Positions 7,398 to 16,900 of a stretch of 64,000 bases of DNA are shown here, piece after piece. The stretch's first letter is position 1; each line of letters starts with the position of its first letter. This DNA is from Streptomyces sp. DG1A-41 (GTDB taxonomy: Bacteria > Actinomycetota > Actinomycetes > Streptomycetales > Streptomycetaceae). Under the pieces are notes generated by a model. That model was given only the letters and a program-made list of their open reading frames with translations, ran no database searches and was not told where the DNA came from. The stretch lies in the NCBI RefSeq assembly GCF_037055355.1, contig NZ_CP146350.1, forward strand, positions 2,813,001-2,877,000, given 5' to 3'. The translations under genes and the position numbers were made by a program.

Positions 7398-8368
7398 CGC
7401 AGGGCGGCCGTGGCCTCGTCGAGGACGATGCCCAGCGAGCGGGTGCCGCGCCCCTTGGCCCAGACCTCGGAGTTCACCTCGTGGACGTCCCCGTTCTTGA
7501 CGGCCGGGATCTTCTTCCACAGAGGGTTCTTCGCCAGCTTCTCCGACAGCTTGCCGTCCGCCTCGCCGAAGGCGATCGTCTCCACGAACAGCACGTCCAC
7601 GTCGCGGGCGAGGATCTCCTCGAGGCTGTAACTCCCCTCGACGCCACGGGACTTCCAGGGGTAGTCGGCGAGCTTCGGGAACAGACCGGCGGCCACGTCC
7701 GTCCCCGGGGTGGCGACACCGAAGTTCTCGTCGCTGCCGTAGATGACGAGCGCGGTCTTGTCGCTCTTGTTCTTCTCGGCTTCGGCGAGCTTGGTGCGGA
7801 AGGTCTTCTCGGCCTTCTCGCCCTCGGCGGTGCGGCCGGTGAGCGCGGCGACATTACGCAGGTAACCCACACTGTCCTGCCACGTCTCGGGCTGCATGGG
7901 CCAGAACGTGGTGGCGTCCTTCAGGGCCGGGGCGAGCTTGCCGTGCGTGTCCTCAAGACCGATCACGAGATCGGGCTTGTGGGAGAGGACCGCCTCCACC
8001 TCGGGAGCGATGAAGCCGCCGGGGATGATGTCGACCTTCTTCGCCTTCTCCTCTCCCAGGAAGTCCGGATGGGCGAGGAGAGCACTGTTCGTGGCCGTGG
8101 GGACGATGCCCAGCTCGGTCAGGATGTCGTCGCACAGCGCGAACAGGCAGACGATGCGCCGCGGTTCCTTCTTCAGGGAGACCTTGACGCCGTTCGCGTC
8201 GGTCAACTCCCGAGTCGGCTTGACGGGTTCCACGGTGACGCTGGTTTTCGGACCGGCCGCAGCCGCATCGTCGCCCGCGGGTTCGGTGGACGCTCCGCAT
8301 CCGACCAGCACGGACCCCACTACGGCCGCGGTGATCCAGCTGCGGACGGACCTCGACGGTGAGCGCAT
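7394..8368 (-). CDS. FecB-type substrate-binding lipoprotein of the metallophore importer
   Basis: The protein (324 residues) begins with a lipoprotein signal ending in VLVGC (lipobox), followed by an Ala/Gly-rich linker and a periplasmic-binding fold of the Fe3+-siderophore/B12 class (PRRIVCLFALCDDILTELGI, HKPDLVIGLEDTHGKL, YSLEEILARDVDVLFVE). It lacks the His-rich loop of ZnuA-type free-zinc receptors, which favours a chelate ligand. The ATG at 8368 is preferred over an in-frame TTG one codon earlier. A Zur-like operator lies about 50 bp upstream in the divergent promoter region, so the whole import operon is probably zinc-repressed. Confidence 0.9.
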   Translation of the reverse strand: MRSPSRSVRSWITAAVVGSVLVGCGASTEPAGDDAAAAGPKTSVTVEPVKPTRELTDANGVKVSLKKEPRRIVCLFALCDDILTELGIVPTATNSALLAHPDFLGEEKAKKVDIIPGGFIAPEVEAVLSHKPDLVIGLEDTHGKLAPALKDATTFWPMQPETWQDSVGYLRNVAALTGRTAEGEKAEKTFRTKLAEAEKNKSDKTALVIYGSDENFGVATPGTDVAAGLFPKLADYPWKSRGVEGSYSLEEILARDVDVLFVETIAFGEADGKLSEKLAKNPLWKKIPAVKNGDVHEVNSEVWAKGRGTRSLGIVLDEATAALR

Positions 8369-8415
8369 CAATGCCCTCGCTTCTTCTCATGGCTCCGGAA
8401 CGCGTCGACAATACA

Positions 8416-8430
8416 TGATAATCGTTTTCA
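8416..8430. promoter_or_regulatory. Zur-like operator between divergent promoters
   Basis: TGATAATCGTTTTCA matches the Zur consensus TGAAAATGATTTTCA at 12 of 15 positions and keeps the 7-1-7 arrangement with imperfect symmetry. It sits centrally in the 92-bp gap between the binding-protein gene (minus strand) and the propeller gene (plus strand), so one regulator could control both directions. Confidence 0.7.
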
Positions 8431-8460
8431 ACTGACCCCTTTTCTCGCTGGAGCCTCTCG

Positions 8461-9657
8461 ATGAACGACGACCCGCTACTGCTCGTCTCCGACCATGTCG
8501 GGGGATCCGTCCACGTACTGACCATGCCGGACGGCGTCGAGGTGCACCGCCTCACCCGACGTCATCTTTCCGAGCACGCCGGCTTTCTGGCACTGCCGAG
8601 GGGGCGGGCGGCGTGCGTCGACGACCGCAGGGGCGAACTGCTGGTCCTCGATCCCTTCGGCCGTGAGCTGGTTGAGGCCGCTGTGCCGGTCGCCGTGCCG
8701 GCCGAGCACCTCGCCTGTGACCCTTCCGGCCGGTGGGCAGCCGTCACGACAGGCCTGGGCAAGAACGGCGAACCGTGGTCGGATCTGCTCACGGTCGTCG
8801 ACCTGGCCACGGGAGACGCGGCCCGGGTGCGGACGCGCATGGGCGAGCCGGGGGTGACGGTACTGGGCGGCGGCACCCCCCTGGCCGTCCTGCGGCACCG
8901 GGAACCCGGCGCGCTGGCCGTTCACCGGTTCCCCGACCTGCTCGACGCACCGCCCGGCTGCCCAGCGGTCACGCCCCACGCACACCTCCCTCTGCCGGAC
9001 GACGGGCACGGCGATGCACAAGACCCGTACACCGGTCGCGTGTTCGCGGCCACGGGCGAGGGGGTGCGCCGGGCTCGCCGTGAGGGCGACGCACTCGTTC
9101 CGGAGCCGGTGATCCCGTGGGGTTCACCGGCCCGGGGCTGGTACCTGCGTCTCGACCCGCGACGACGGAGCCTGTGGTCGACCCTGCGTGGCGGCCCCGC
9201 AGATCCACTGCGATGGCCGGAGTGGACGAATCAAGCATGGCGCCACGACCTGCAAACGGACCGTACGACCGTTACGGAACTCGGCCCGGGACTGGTCTTC
9301 CGGCTGGCCCTCGCCAAGGACCACACCGCGTTCACCCGCATCCATCCCGACGGCGACGAACTGATCCTGCTGGACGCCGGCGAGACCGTACGCCGTGCCC
9401 CCCTCCCCTCCATGGACGGCGCCCCCCGACGCGGAGGCACCCCCTGGGAGGGCGTCCAACGCCGTGCGGTGGCCGCCTCACCCGGCGCGGACTGGGTCGC
9501 CGTCATCCGTGGCGGCCACGGCGAGATTCACGTTTTCGACGCCCGAACGGCCTGCGAAGCAGCCCACTTGCAGCTGGGCACCCCCTTGCACCACGGCGGT
9601 CACGCGATGCTGCGCACGCGGCACGACGGCACCGAAGGAGATCCCGTAGGCCGGTGA
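8461..9657 (+). CDS. Predicted beta-propeller protein divergent from the metallophore importer
   Basis: This 398-residue protein has recurring short blade-like strands (VGGSVHVLTMPDG, GELLVLDPFGREL, DLLTVVDLATG, DELILLDAGETVRRAP, GEIHVFDARTACEAA), suggesting a beta-propeller of the YncE/WD40-like type. No signal peptide or membrane segment is seen. It starts 31 bp after the Zur-like site and so is probably co-regulated with the importer. Some zinc-uptake loci in other bacteria encode a propeller-fold zinc chaperone (AztD), but that protein is exported and I cannot establish homology here. The function is unknown: a metallophore-binding, processing or sensing role is only inferred from context. 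Confidence 0.7.
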   Translation: MNDDPLLLVSDHVGGSVHVLTMPDGVEVHRLTRRHLSEHAGFLALPRGRAACVDDRRGELLVLDPFGRELVEAAVPVAVPAEHLACDPSGRWAAVTTGLGKNGEPWSDLLTVVDLATGDAARVRTRMGEPGVTVLGGGTPLAVLRHREPGALAVHRFPDLLDAPPGCPAVTPHAHLPLPDDGHGDAQDPYTGRVFAATGEGVRRARREGDALVPEPVIPWGSPARGWYLRLDPRRRSLWSTLRGGPADPLRWPEWTNQAWRHDLQTDRTTVTELGPGLVFRLALAKDHTAFTRIHPDGDELILLDAGETVRRAPLPSMDGAPRRGGTPWEGVQRRAVAASPGADWVAVIRGGHGEIHVFDARTACEAAHLQLGTPLHHGGHAMLRTRHDGTEGDPVGR

Positions 9658-9960
9658 CCGAAGGGCGCGCCGCCCCTGCCGTCAGGGTGACAGACGCCCA
9701 GCGGCAGCTCGCGCCGCTGTTCGCCGTCTCACCGGCGACGGTGTGCCGGGTCATCCAGCGACTGCGCCCCTCACGGTGCTGGGCGACGGCGCCTACATCA
9801 ACACCGGACTCGTCGTCCCGCACAGAAAACGGCTTGGCCGGCCACCCCTCACAGGTGGAAGCAGCGTCGTTGGGACGTGAAAGCCTGACAGGCGCTCTTC
9901 TCGAAGCCAGCGAGCAAGATCAAGAACCGCCTCAGGAGGTGGCGCAGGCCCCTGCGTGAC
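9654..9960 (+). pseudogene. Decayed IS5-type transposase fragment
   Basis: A GTG overlapping the previous stop opens a frame with a helix-turn-helix-like segment (QLAPLFAVSPATVCRVIQRL), as at the N terminus of IS5-group DDE transposases. About 30 bp later, in another frame, comes VLGDGAYINTGLVVPHRKR, a segment from near the C terminus of the same enzymes. The middle, with most catalytic residues, is deleted, and at least one frameshift separates the parts. No terminal inverted repeats were found. It marks the left side of the tRNA island. Confidence 0.7.
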
Positions 9961-10098
9961 CCGAGCGGCGCCCTCCGGGCCCCTGTAGGACCCCTGGATC
10001 TTGATATGCCCGGGTGAACGGTGGTCGGCCCGTTGGAGTGGCGACCACCGCTCCTACGTTTCCGCAGGTAGAAACGGTTCTCCCCGCGTAGCGAGTAA

Positions 10099-10143
10099 TG
10101 GGGCGGGTGGGACTCGAACCCACGGCCGACGGACTATGAGTCC
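10099..10143 (-). repeat. Partial tRNA 3' copy, candidate attachment site (left)
   Basis: These 45 bases match 22748-22792 within the intact CAU tRNA with one mismatch (C at 10134 against T). They cover the discriminator base, acceptor 3' strand, T arm, variable loop and 3' side of the anticodon arm. The rest of the tRNA is absent, as expected for the distal attachment site left by tyrosine-recombinase integration into a tRNA 3' end. Confidence 0.85.
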
Positions 10144-10606
10144 TTTGGGGATCTTGGCGGCCCTTGTCGATCTACGCTCATGATGGCCGTCTTCCCAGGT
10201 CAGATAGGGTTTGGTGCCTCAGTCCTTCTCGGCCCTTGTCAGTCCTTCCCGATCCTTGTGTCCAACCTGCGTCCAGAACGCGTCCAGGATCGGACAAGTC
10301 CGCTGCCGTAGCCAACATTCCTCAGCAGGCGGAGTTGATCAGGTCCCGCAAGCCCTGGCACGACCTGGCCGACGTCGAACTCGTCACCCGGGACTGGGAG
10401 CCGAAGATCATGCTCGAATACGCCGCTGCGAACCGCCGCCCTGCCCACAGCCACGCCGATCGGCGTTCCCACCCGTTGACCCGCATCTCTCGAGCATGTC
10501 CGACCGCCACCCTGTGAGGCGCTGTCCCGCCGAGTCTTCCCGTCGGCGGGGACGCCGTTGACTGCCAGGGGAGCGGGAGGTGGCGGACTGGCGGAGACCG
10601 AATGAT

Positions 10607-10639
10607 CGAGCGAACCCCGGACAGGTGGTCCGGGGCTCG
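10607..10639 (-). terminator. Hairpin downstream of the Rhs/immunity operon
   Basis: The arms CCCCGGAC/GTCCGGGG enclose a five-base loop and are extended by CGAG/CTCG with a small bulge. It lies about 30 bp after the immunity stop on the minus strand. No T-run follows, as is common in high-GC actinobacteria. Confidence 0.6.
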
Positions 10640-10669
10640 TCGTGTGCGGTGGCGGTGCGGCGCGAGGCC

Positions 10670-10999
10670 TCACATCTCGGGTTCTCCCGCGGGGTCCAAG
10701 GCGTAGGTGACCCTTTCCCCGACCCGCACCGCGGCCTCGATCATTCTCTGCCGCTCGCCCCCCGTGTAAAGGTCGGCGCAGGCACTGATCGCCGGATACA
10801 GCTCCGAGAGGATGAGGGCGGCCGATTTCGGAATGACCTCGGCCGTGCGCCAGTGCTGCCCGAGCCGGTCGATCTGCCTGCACAGCTCGTCCAGCGCGAG
10901 CCGATCGAATCCGTCGTTCAGGCGCAGGGGAACGATGAATCCGTCAGCCGCTTCGCTCAGCTGCGACACAAGTTCCTCGTCCACTGGATCATTCCTCAT
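10670..10999 (-). CDS. Small acidic protein, candidate immunity protein for the Rhs toxin
   Basis: This 109-residue cytoplasmic protein begins MRNDPVDEELVSQLSEA and looks largely alpha-helical. I recognise no family. Its start lies inside the last codons of the Rhs gene (11-bp overlap), the usual place for the immunity gene of a polymorphic toxin, which must be made together with the toxic C terminus. It is the last gene before a hairpin. The role is inferred from position and size only. Confidence 0.65.
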   Translation of the reverse strand: MRNDPVDEELVSQLSEAADGFIVPLRLNDGFDRLALDELCRQIDRLGQHWRTAEVIPKSAALILSELYPAISACADLYTGGERQRMIEAAVRVGERVTYALDPAGEPEM

Positions 11000-13900
11000 C
11001 TTCGACCATTCCGATGATGGCGCTTGGGTTTATGTATCTCTCGACCAGAGCCTCTTGCGATGATTGCGCGTTTGTGTTCGCAGACCATCCCCGCAGGTAC
11101 CTTGCCCTGTTTTCCGCCGAGGTGAGATCGACCAGCCGCGCCTCGACTTTGTCGCCGTCGATGATAGCGACCCGCTGACCGGGCTGGCGCCACTTCTTGA
11201 TCACATCCCAGCTCTTCGTCACCGAAATCCACTGGGTCCGTACCCGACTCCCCTGACCTATCTGCACGTTGATGGTGTAGTCACCGTCGACGTTCTTGGC
11301 GAACAATCCCTCTGCCGGATCCTCGTCGGGGCGCAGATTTCTGTACCAGATTCCGGCAGCTGCTGCCGAGGGCCCTCCACGCAGAACGTCTTTGAGTGAC
11401 TCTCCCGACGAGTCCGACGAAGCCATCGGGAAATACCCGAAGTCGGTGGAGTTGTGAGCATCGGGCCGGCTCTTGGGGCAGGCTCCGGGGGCCTCGTCGC
11501 AGAAGACCTCCCAGAACGTCTCACTCGCCAGGTGGATTCCGTTGCGGGCGTCCCACATGTCGTTGGAGTCCGTCATCCGGTTCTGCTTGTCGACCATGTG
11601 GAGTGCGTCGAGCCATGCGCGTTTCGCCTCCTCGCCGAACTGGCGCGGCGGGATCGGCGCGATCGTTACCGGATCGCTCGCCGGGGCCCTGCCGGTGCCA
11701 CCGCCGCCGCCGCATCTGTGCGTGTCGCAGTAGTAGCTGGAGCCCTTGTACTTCTTCGACCCTGGGTCTTGTTCAGGGTGATAGGTGCCGTACGTGCCGT
11801 TGTTTCCGGAGCAGAAGTGAACGGGCCCACAGCTTTCCAGGCCCGTGGGGTCGCTCTGGGTCACCGGGCTGTTGTCGGCGTAGGTGTAGCCATTGAGGGA
11901 TTGGGTGTCGCTCGTGTCGAGTTCCGGGTCGACGCTGAGGAAACGCCCGGTGGCCGCGTCGTATTCGCGGGCGCCGACGTAGGTGAGGCTGGTGGAAGAG
12001 TCGGCGGACTTACCGAGAAAGGCTTTGTCGTCGGGCCAGTTGCCGGTGCCGCCGGTGCGAGAGGCGCCGAAGGGGGTGCTGTATCGCTTCGTGACCGCCT
12101 GACTGGTGGCGTCGAGGGCAAGGCTGCTGGTGCCGTGCTGGTCGGACGAGAGCCAGGAGAGGGTCTCGGTGCCGGTCTTGTCGGTGCGCAGAGCGATGAC
12201 CTGGCCGCCGGCGTTGTAGTACCGCTGGGCCCAGTACTTGGCGGTCGAGGTGGAAGTGTCGAGGTGTACCTCTGTGCCGTCGTCGAGGTAGAGGACGGTC
12301 TCTCCGCCGGTGTTGCGGCGGATCAGAAGAGTGCCGTCGGCGTCGTAGACGTGGCTGGTGGTGCTCTTCGTGGTGCCGGAACCGGACTTCTCGGTGAGGG
12401 TGCCGAGTTGGCCTTCGGGGCTCCAGGTAAGGCTCTGGGTGTCGGTGCCGTTCGGGCGGCCGGTGGTGTTGCCGGTCGCGTCGTAGGCGTACGTCGCGGT
12501 CACACCTGTGCATGAAGTGGCCGTGGTGATGGCAGTCAGGCCGTGGGGGTGAGCGTTGTCGCCGTAGCAGTACGTCCTGGTGGTGTCACCGGTGGAGGTG
12601 TGGCTGGTCTCCGTGGAGCGCAGGCCGCCGTCGGTGTAGCGGTACGAGGTCCAGTACGGGGCGGCGCCCCCGAGGTTCGCGGTGGTACGGCCGGAGGCGG
12701 AGCAGTCGGCCGTGGACGGGGTCCAGGCCTCGGTCAGGCGTTGGTGGCCGTCGTAGGCGAAGCACTGGTTGTCGGCCTTGCCGGTGCCGCCGAGGGTGGT
12801 GGGGTCGGTGATGGAGGTGACGCTGCCCGCATCGTCGTAGCCGTAGTTCAGTTCCTGCAGCTCGTAGTTGTGGGTCTGGTCAGTGACCGCCGACTGTTTG
12901 AGCCGGTCGGTGCCTTCCTCCCAGGTGTTGGTGATGTAGGCCTTCTTGGTGCCCGCGGCCGTGGAGGTGCCCAGGGTGAACTGCTGGGGCTGGCCGATTT
13001 CGGAGTAGGCGGCGCCGAGCAGGTAGCCGCTGAGGCCGGCGACGTCCGTGGGCAGACCGGCACTGTCGTAATGGGTGACGACCTTCTCCGCGGCCAGACC
13101 CCCGGCGGCCGGTTCGGAGATGTACTGCTGGGTGCCGTCGAGGTTGTAGTACGTCGAGAGGGTCAGCGTGGAGGTGACGGCGCCGGAGGTGACCAGGGCG
13201 TCGGTCGAGGGCAGGAGCAACTGGGTGGTGGTCGGCCGGTACAGGCTGTCGTAGGCGGTGACCTTGCGGGTGTAGGCGGTGCCGGTCACCCCTCCGACGT
13301 AACTGGTGGACGAGTCCAGCTGCCCCTTGGCCAGGGTGTCGTAGGCCCAGTGGACGAGCTTGTCGGCGTCCGTCTTGGCCGTCTGCCACTGGTCGGTCCT
13401 GCGGCCGAGTTCGTCGTAGCCGTACAGGAGGGTGGTCTTGCGGGAGTCGGTGGTGGTGGCGACCTGGTCCAGGTCGGTGTAAGACGTCGTGCTCGTGCCC
13501 TTGTCCGGGTCTGTCGCCGAGGTCTGACGGCCGAACAGGTCGTACGTGTAGGACCACTGTGTGCCGTCGGGGCCGGTGACGACGTCCGGCTTGGAGTCAC
13601 GGGTGTAGGTGTACTTCGTGGAGGTGTAGGCAGCGCCGACGCCCGCACCGTAGGCGGTGTCGGCCGGGTCGGTACCGGAGTACTCGCGCTGCTCGGTGGT
13701 GCGGCCGAAGACGTCGGTGATGGTGCGGGCCGCGGAGCCTCCGGCCAGGGCGGTGGTGGCAGTGGAGTCTCCGGTGTACGTCGTCGATGTGGCCCGCTTC
13801 TTGACGCCGTAGACGTAGAAACTGCTGCTGGTCGGGCGTTCGGCGCCGTCGAAGACCGTGTCGGTCTGCTTCGGCGCGCCGCCGTATTCGGCGCGGGCGT

Positions 13901-16900
13901 AGCTGCCGGACGGGGTGGCGGTGGAGTCGAAGACGTCGGCGTAGGTCTCGTAGGCCAGGCCGCGGCTGTTGTAGCGGACGTCTGTCAGCAGCCGGCCGCT
14001 GTTCGCGGTCGGGGACTGGGTCTGCAGCGGCCGCAGCAGCGAGTCGTAGATCGAGTAGCTGGTGTTGTAGACGCCTTCCGCGAGGATGCTGGAGGACGAG
14101 ACCCAGGACGGGGCCTTGTTGGTGACGGAGTAGGCGTACGTGTAGTTGGCGCCGTATCCGGCGGCGCGCAGATGGTTGGGCAGCCAGACGGCGGTCACCC
14201 GGCCGAGCGCGTCGTACGTCGACTCGGTCAGCTTTGTGTTGACGTCGTAGACCTTGACGGGAGTGCCGCGGGCGTAGTCGAAGTAGGTGTAGGACTTCTG
14301 GGTCTTCGCGTTGGTGACCGTTGTCTTGGTGAGCGGTCCCGTCGTGGTCGGGGTATAGACGGTGGTCGTCGGGTTGCCCAGCGCGTCGGTCACGTTCAAG
14401 GGCCGGCCCAGGGTGTCGTACGTGGTCTTGTCGACGGTCTGCCAGGAGGTCGGGGACCGCTCACCGTTGGTGGCCGTGGCGGGGTAGGCGGCGGCACGTC
14501 CGGTCCAGTTCGCATCCCCCAGGGTCGGGGTCTGGGACGCGGTCCAGGCGGTGGCGGTGGTGGAGTCGTAGACCGTGGCCGCATCGGACAGTACGTCCCC
14601 GCGAGTGCTCGTCGAGGTCGGCAGGCTCAGGTCGGTCTCGGCGGTGGAGCAGGCGCGGCCGACGACGCGGGTGCGGGAGACCAGGGAGTTGATGCCCAGA
14701 GTGTCGTTGCGGGCGTACCAGGTGCGTGTGCAGGTCTCGTCGCCAGTGACGGCCGTGTCGCCGGCGTCGTAGGCGGTGGCGGGCATGCCGTAGCTGTCGA
14801 AGCTGGTGGTCACGCTGCGGGTGCGCCACTTGGCGGCAGCGGTGAGGTAGGTCGAGGTCTGCGTCTTGTAGGTGCGGACGAAGTAGGCCTCGATGTCAGC
14901 GTACGACTTCTGCTGACTGGCCGTGCGGCTGGACCAGGGGTCGTTGGCCGTGACGGTGACCGGGGTGGACCCGTTGTAGGTGATCTGCTCGCGGGTAAAG
15001 CCGGCGAAGCGGTCGCTGTCGGTCTGATCGGCCACGCTCAGGCCGGTGAAGCCGATGCCCGGGACGGAGACCGAGCGTGTCGTGCCGTCCTTCTGCTTGT
15101 CACCGTCCATGCCCTGCAGATACAGCGACACGGTCTTGGACTGGGTTTCGCTGGAGGCGCCCTTCAGCGTGGTGACGGTGCGGTAGCCGCGCCAGTCGGA
15201 CCAGGTGCGCTCCTTGGCCGGGGTGAACGGGTCGCTGTTGTAGTGCCAGGCCTGCCCGGAGTAGCTGTAGTGGTTCTCCATCGTCTCGCCCAGACCGGTG
15301 GGGTCGGAGGTGATGACGTCGGTGACCCGGTACTTGTTGAACCAGTCCAGCGACGCCTCGGTGGCGCCGTTGACGTGCCAGTAGACCGGGTAGCAGCTCA
15401 TCGTGTCGTTGTCCTCGGACGACGGCATGTTCGAGCCGCGTATGCATTCCGGGTCGGACAACGTCACCGTGGTGATGGCGCCGGCTTCGGAGGTGATGGT
15501 CTGGATGCGGGGCCGGTTCAGCGGCAGGACATTGTCCGTGGAGGAGTCGACCCGGTTTTCCCGCATCTGGTAGGTGAACGTGACCGGGTTCAGGGAGATC
15601 GCGGTCCCGTTCTTTCCGGTGTGCTGGATGCTCTTGAGGACGAGGGTCTGGTCTGTGCTGTTGCCGATGTCGCCCGGGTCGAGGAACTGTTGGGTCAGCG
15701 CCCAGGAGTCAACATCCGTGTAGGTGCTGGAGGCGGCCGACCATGCGTGGGTGTCGATGCTCGTCAGGCGCTTGCGGGTGAAGAACGCCGGGCCGGTGGC
15801 CTTGCAGTCCGCGCCGGAGGCGCAGATGGAGTCGTACGGGACGTCGGGCCAGCTGGAGGCGGTGGAGGACGTCAGCGAGGAGCAGTCGGAGGCGGTGCAC
15901 CGCTCGTCATAGCTGAAGGTGACCTCGTCCGAGGCGGTGCCGGTGAACAGGGTGTCCTTGTTCTGCCCGTAGAGGATCTTGGTGAGGTAGCCGCCCCGCG
16001 TGTACTGGGCGGTGCCGGTGGTCGCGCCGTTCTTTCCGTAGTAGTCGGTCTCCGCGGTGTACCAGTACGACATCGCGTTGGCGTGCAGGTCCACGACGTA
16101 GTCCAGGTTCCAGCGCCAGGCCTGGTCGAGGGACCGGTCGGCGAAGGCGGAGCCCTGGTCGTAGCCGGGCTCGCCGGAGTTGTTGCCGAATACCGGCACG
16201 GTCCATACGGAGTTGGTGCGCTGGGTGTCCGCTCCGGGCAGCTTGTTCAGGCCGAAGACGTACTTGGTGCCGTCGCCGGTGGTGACGGTCCAGTACTCCC
16301 CGTCGTTGTCGCCGTTGTCGGCGCCGGTGGAGTGGGTGACGGTGGAGGCGTCGTCGTCCTTCAGGTGCCAGACGCCGGTGGTGTCGTCCTTCACCAGTTC
16401 GGTGGACTTTCCGTTCAGCACGAGCGAGGCGTTGTCGTACTTCCAGCACTCGTCGTACTTGCCGCTCTCGCCGTCGTCGTCGCACGAGGCGTAGGACCGC
16501 TCGACGTAGGAGGATGCCACGTCGCCGAAGCCCTCACCGACGAGCGTTCCCTGGTTGTTCGTCGAAGCCGTCCTGCCGTCCACGCTCCCCGAGTCGTACG
16601 ACAACGACAGCTGCGGCGACGGTCCCGCTGCGGCCGGCGGAGTGGTCAGCGGGTAGGACCAGGTGAAGCCGCCCGAAGCACTGCCTGCTTCCCAGCTGGA
16701 GGAGGCCGAGAGCGGGCTGGCCGCGTAGTTGCCGGCACCGGAGGCCGATTCCCCCGATGAGGTGGCGGTCACGGCCAGCACCGTGGCCGACGTTGTGCCG
16801 GCAGCCATCAACGACGTGCGTGGCGCCGAGCGCGAGGCCCGCGCAGTGCCGCTGCCGGCCTTCCCCAAACTGACCTTGGCCGACAGCGTCTGAGCACTGA

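Larger units (their letters stand above)
9961..10669. other. Mostly non-coding stretch with att-like copy, coding remnant and hairpins
   Basis: Apart from the tRNA-derived repeat (10099-10143), no complete gene is supported. The plus frame around 10305-10420 reads AELIRSRKPWHDLADVELV followed by RDWEPKIMLEY, which looks like a fragment of a real protein, but it has no ribosome binding site and degenerates afterwards. A hairpin with eight-base arms lies at 10526-10550. A 42-base segment at 10241-10282 is about 80% identical to one at 22508-22549 near the other end of the island. Confidence 0.5.

Noticed and set aside
9654..9960. An active insertion sequence
   Set aside because: Catalytic middle deleted, frame broken, and no terminal inverted repeats seen.
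10099..10143. A second tRNA gene
   Set aside because: Only the 3' part is present; D arm and acceptor 5' strand are missing.
10164..10517. A 117-residue protein gene
   Set aside because: No ribosome binding site, the first third spans the att flank, and only an internal part looks protein-like; it is treated as a possible remnant.
12543..16760. A 1405-codon plus-strand open frame
   Set aside because: It is antisense to the Rhs gene, rich in Val/Gly with no recognisable motif; long antisense frames are expected in high-GC DNA, and the minus strand carries clear YD repeats.
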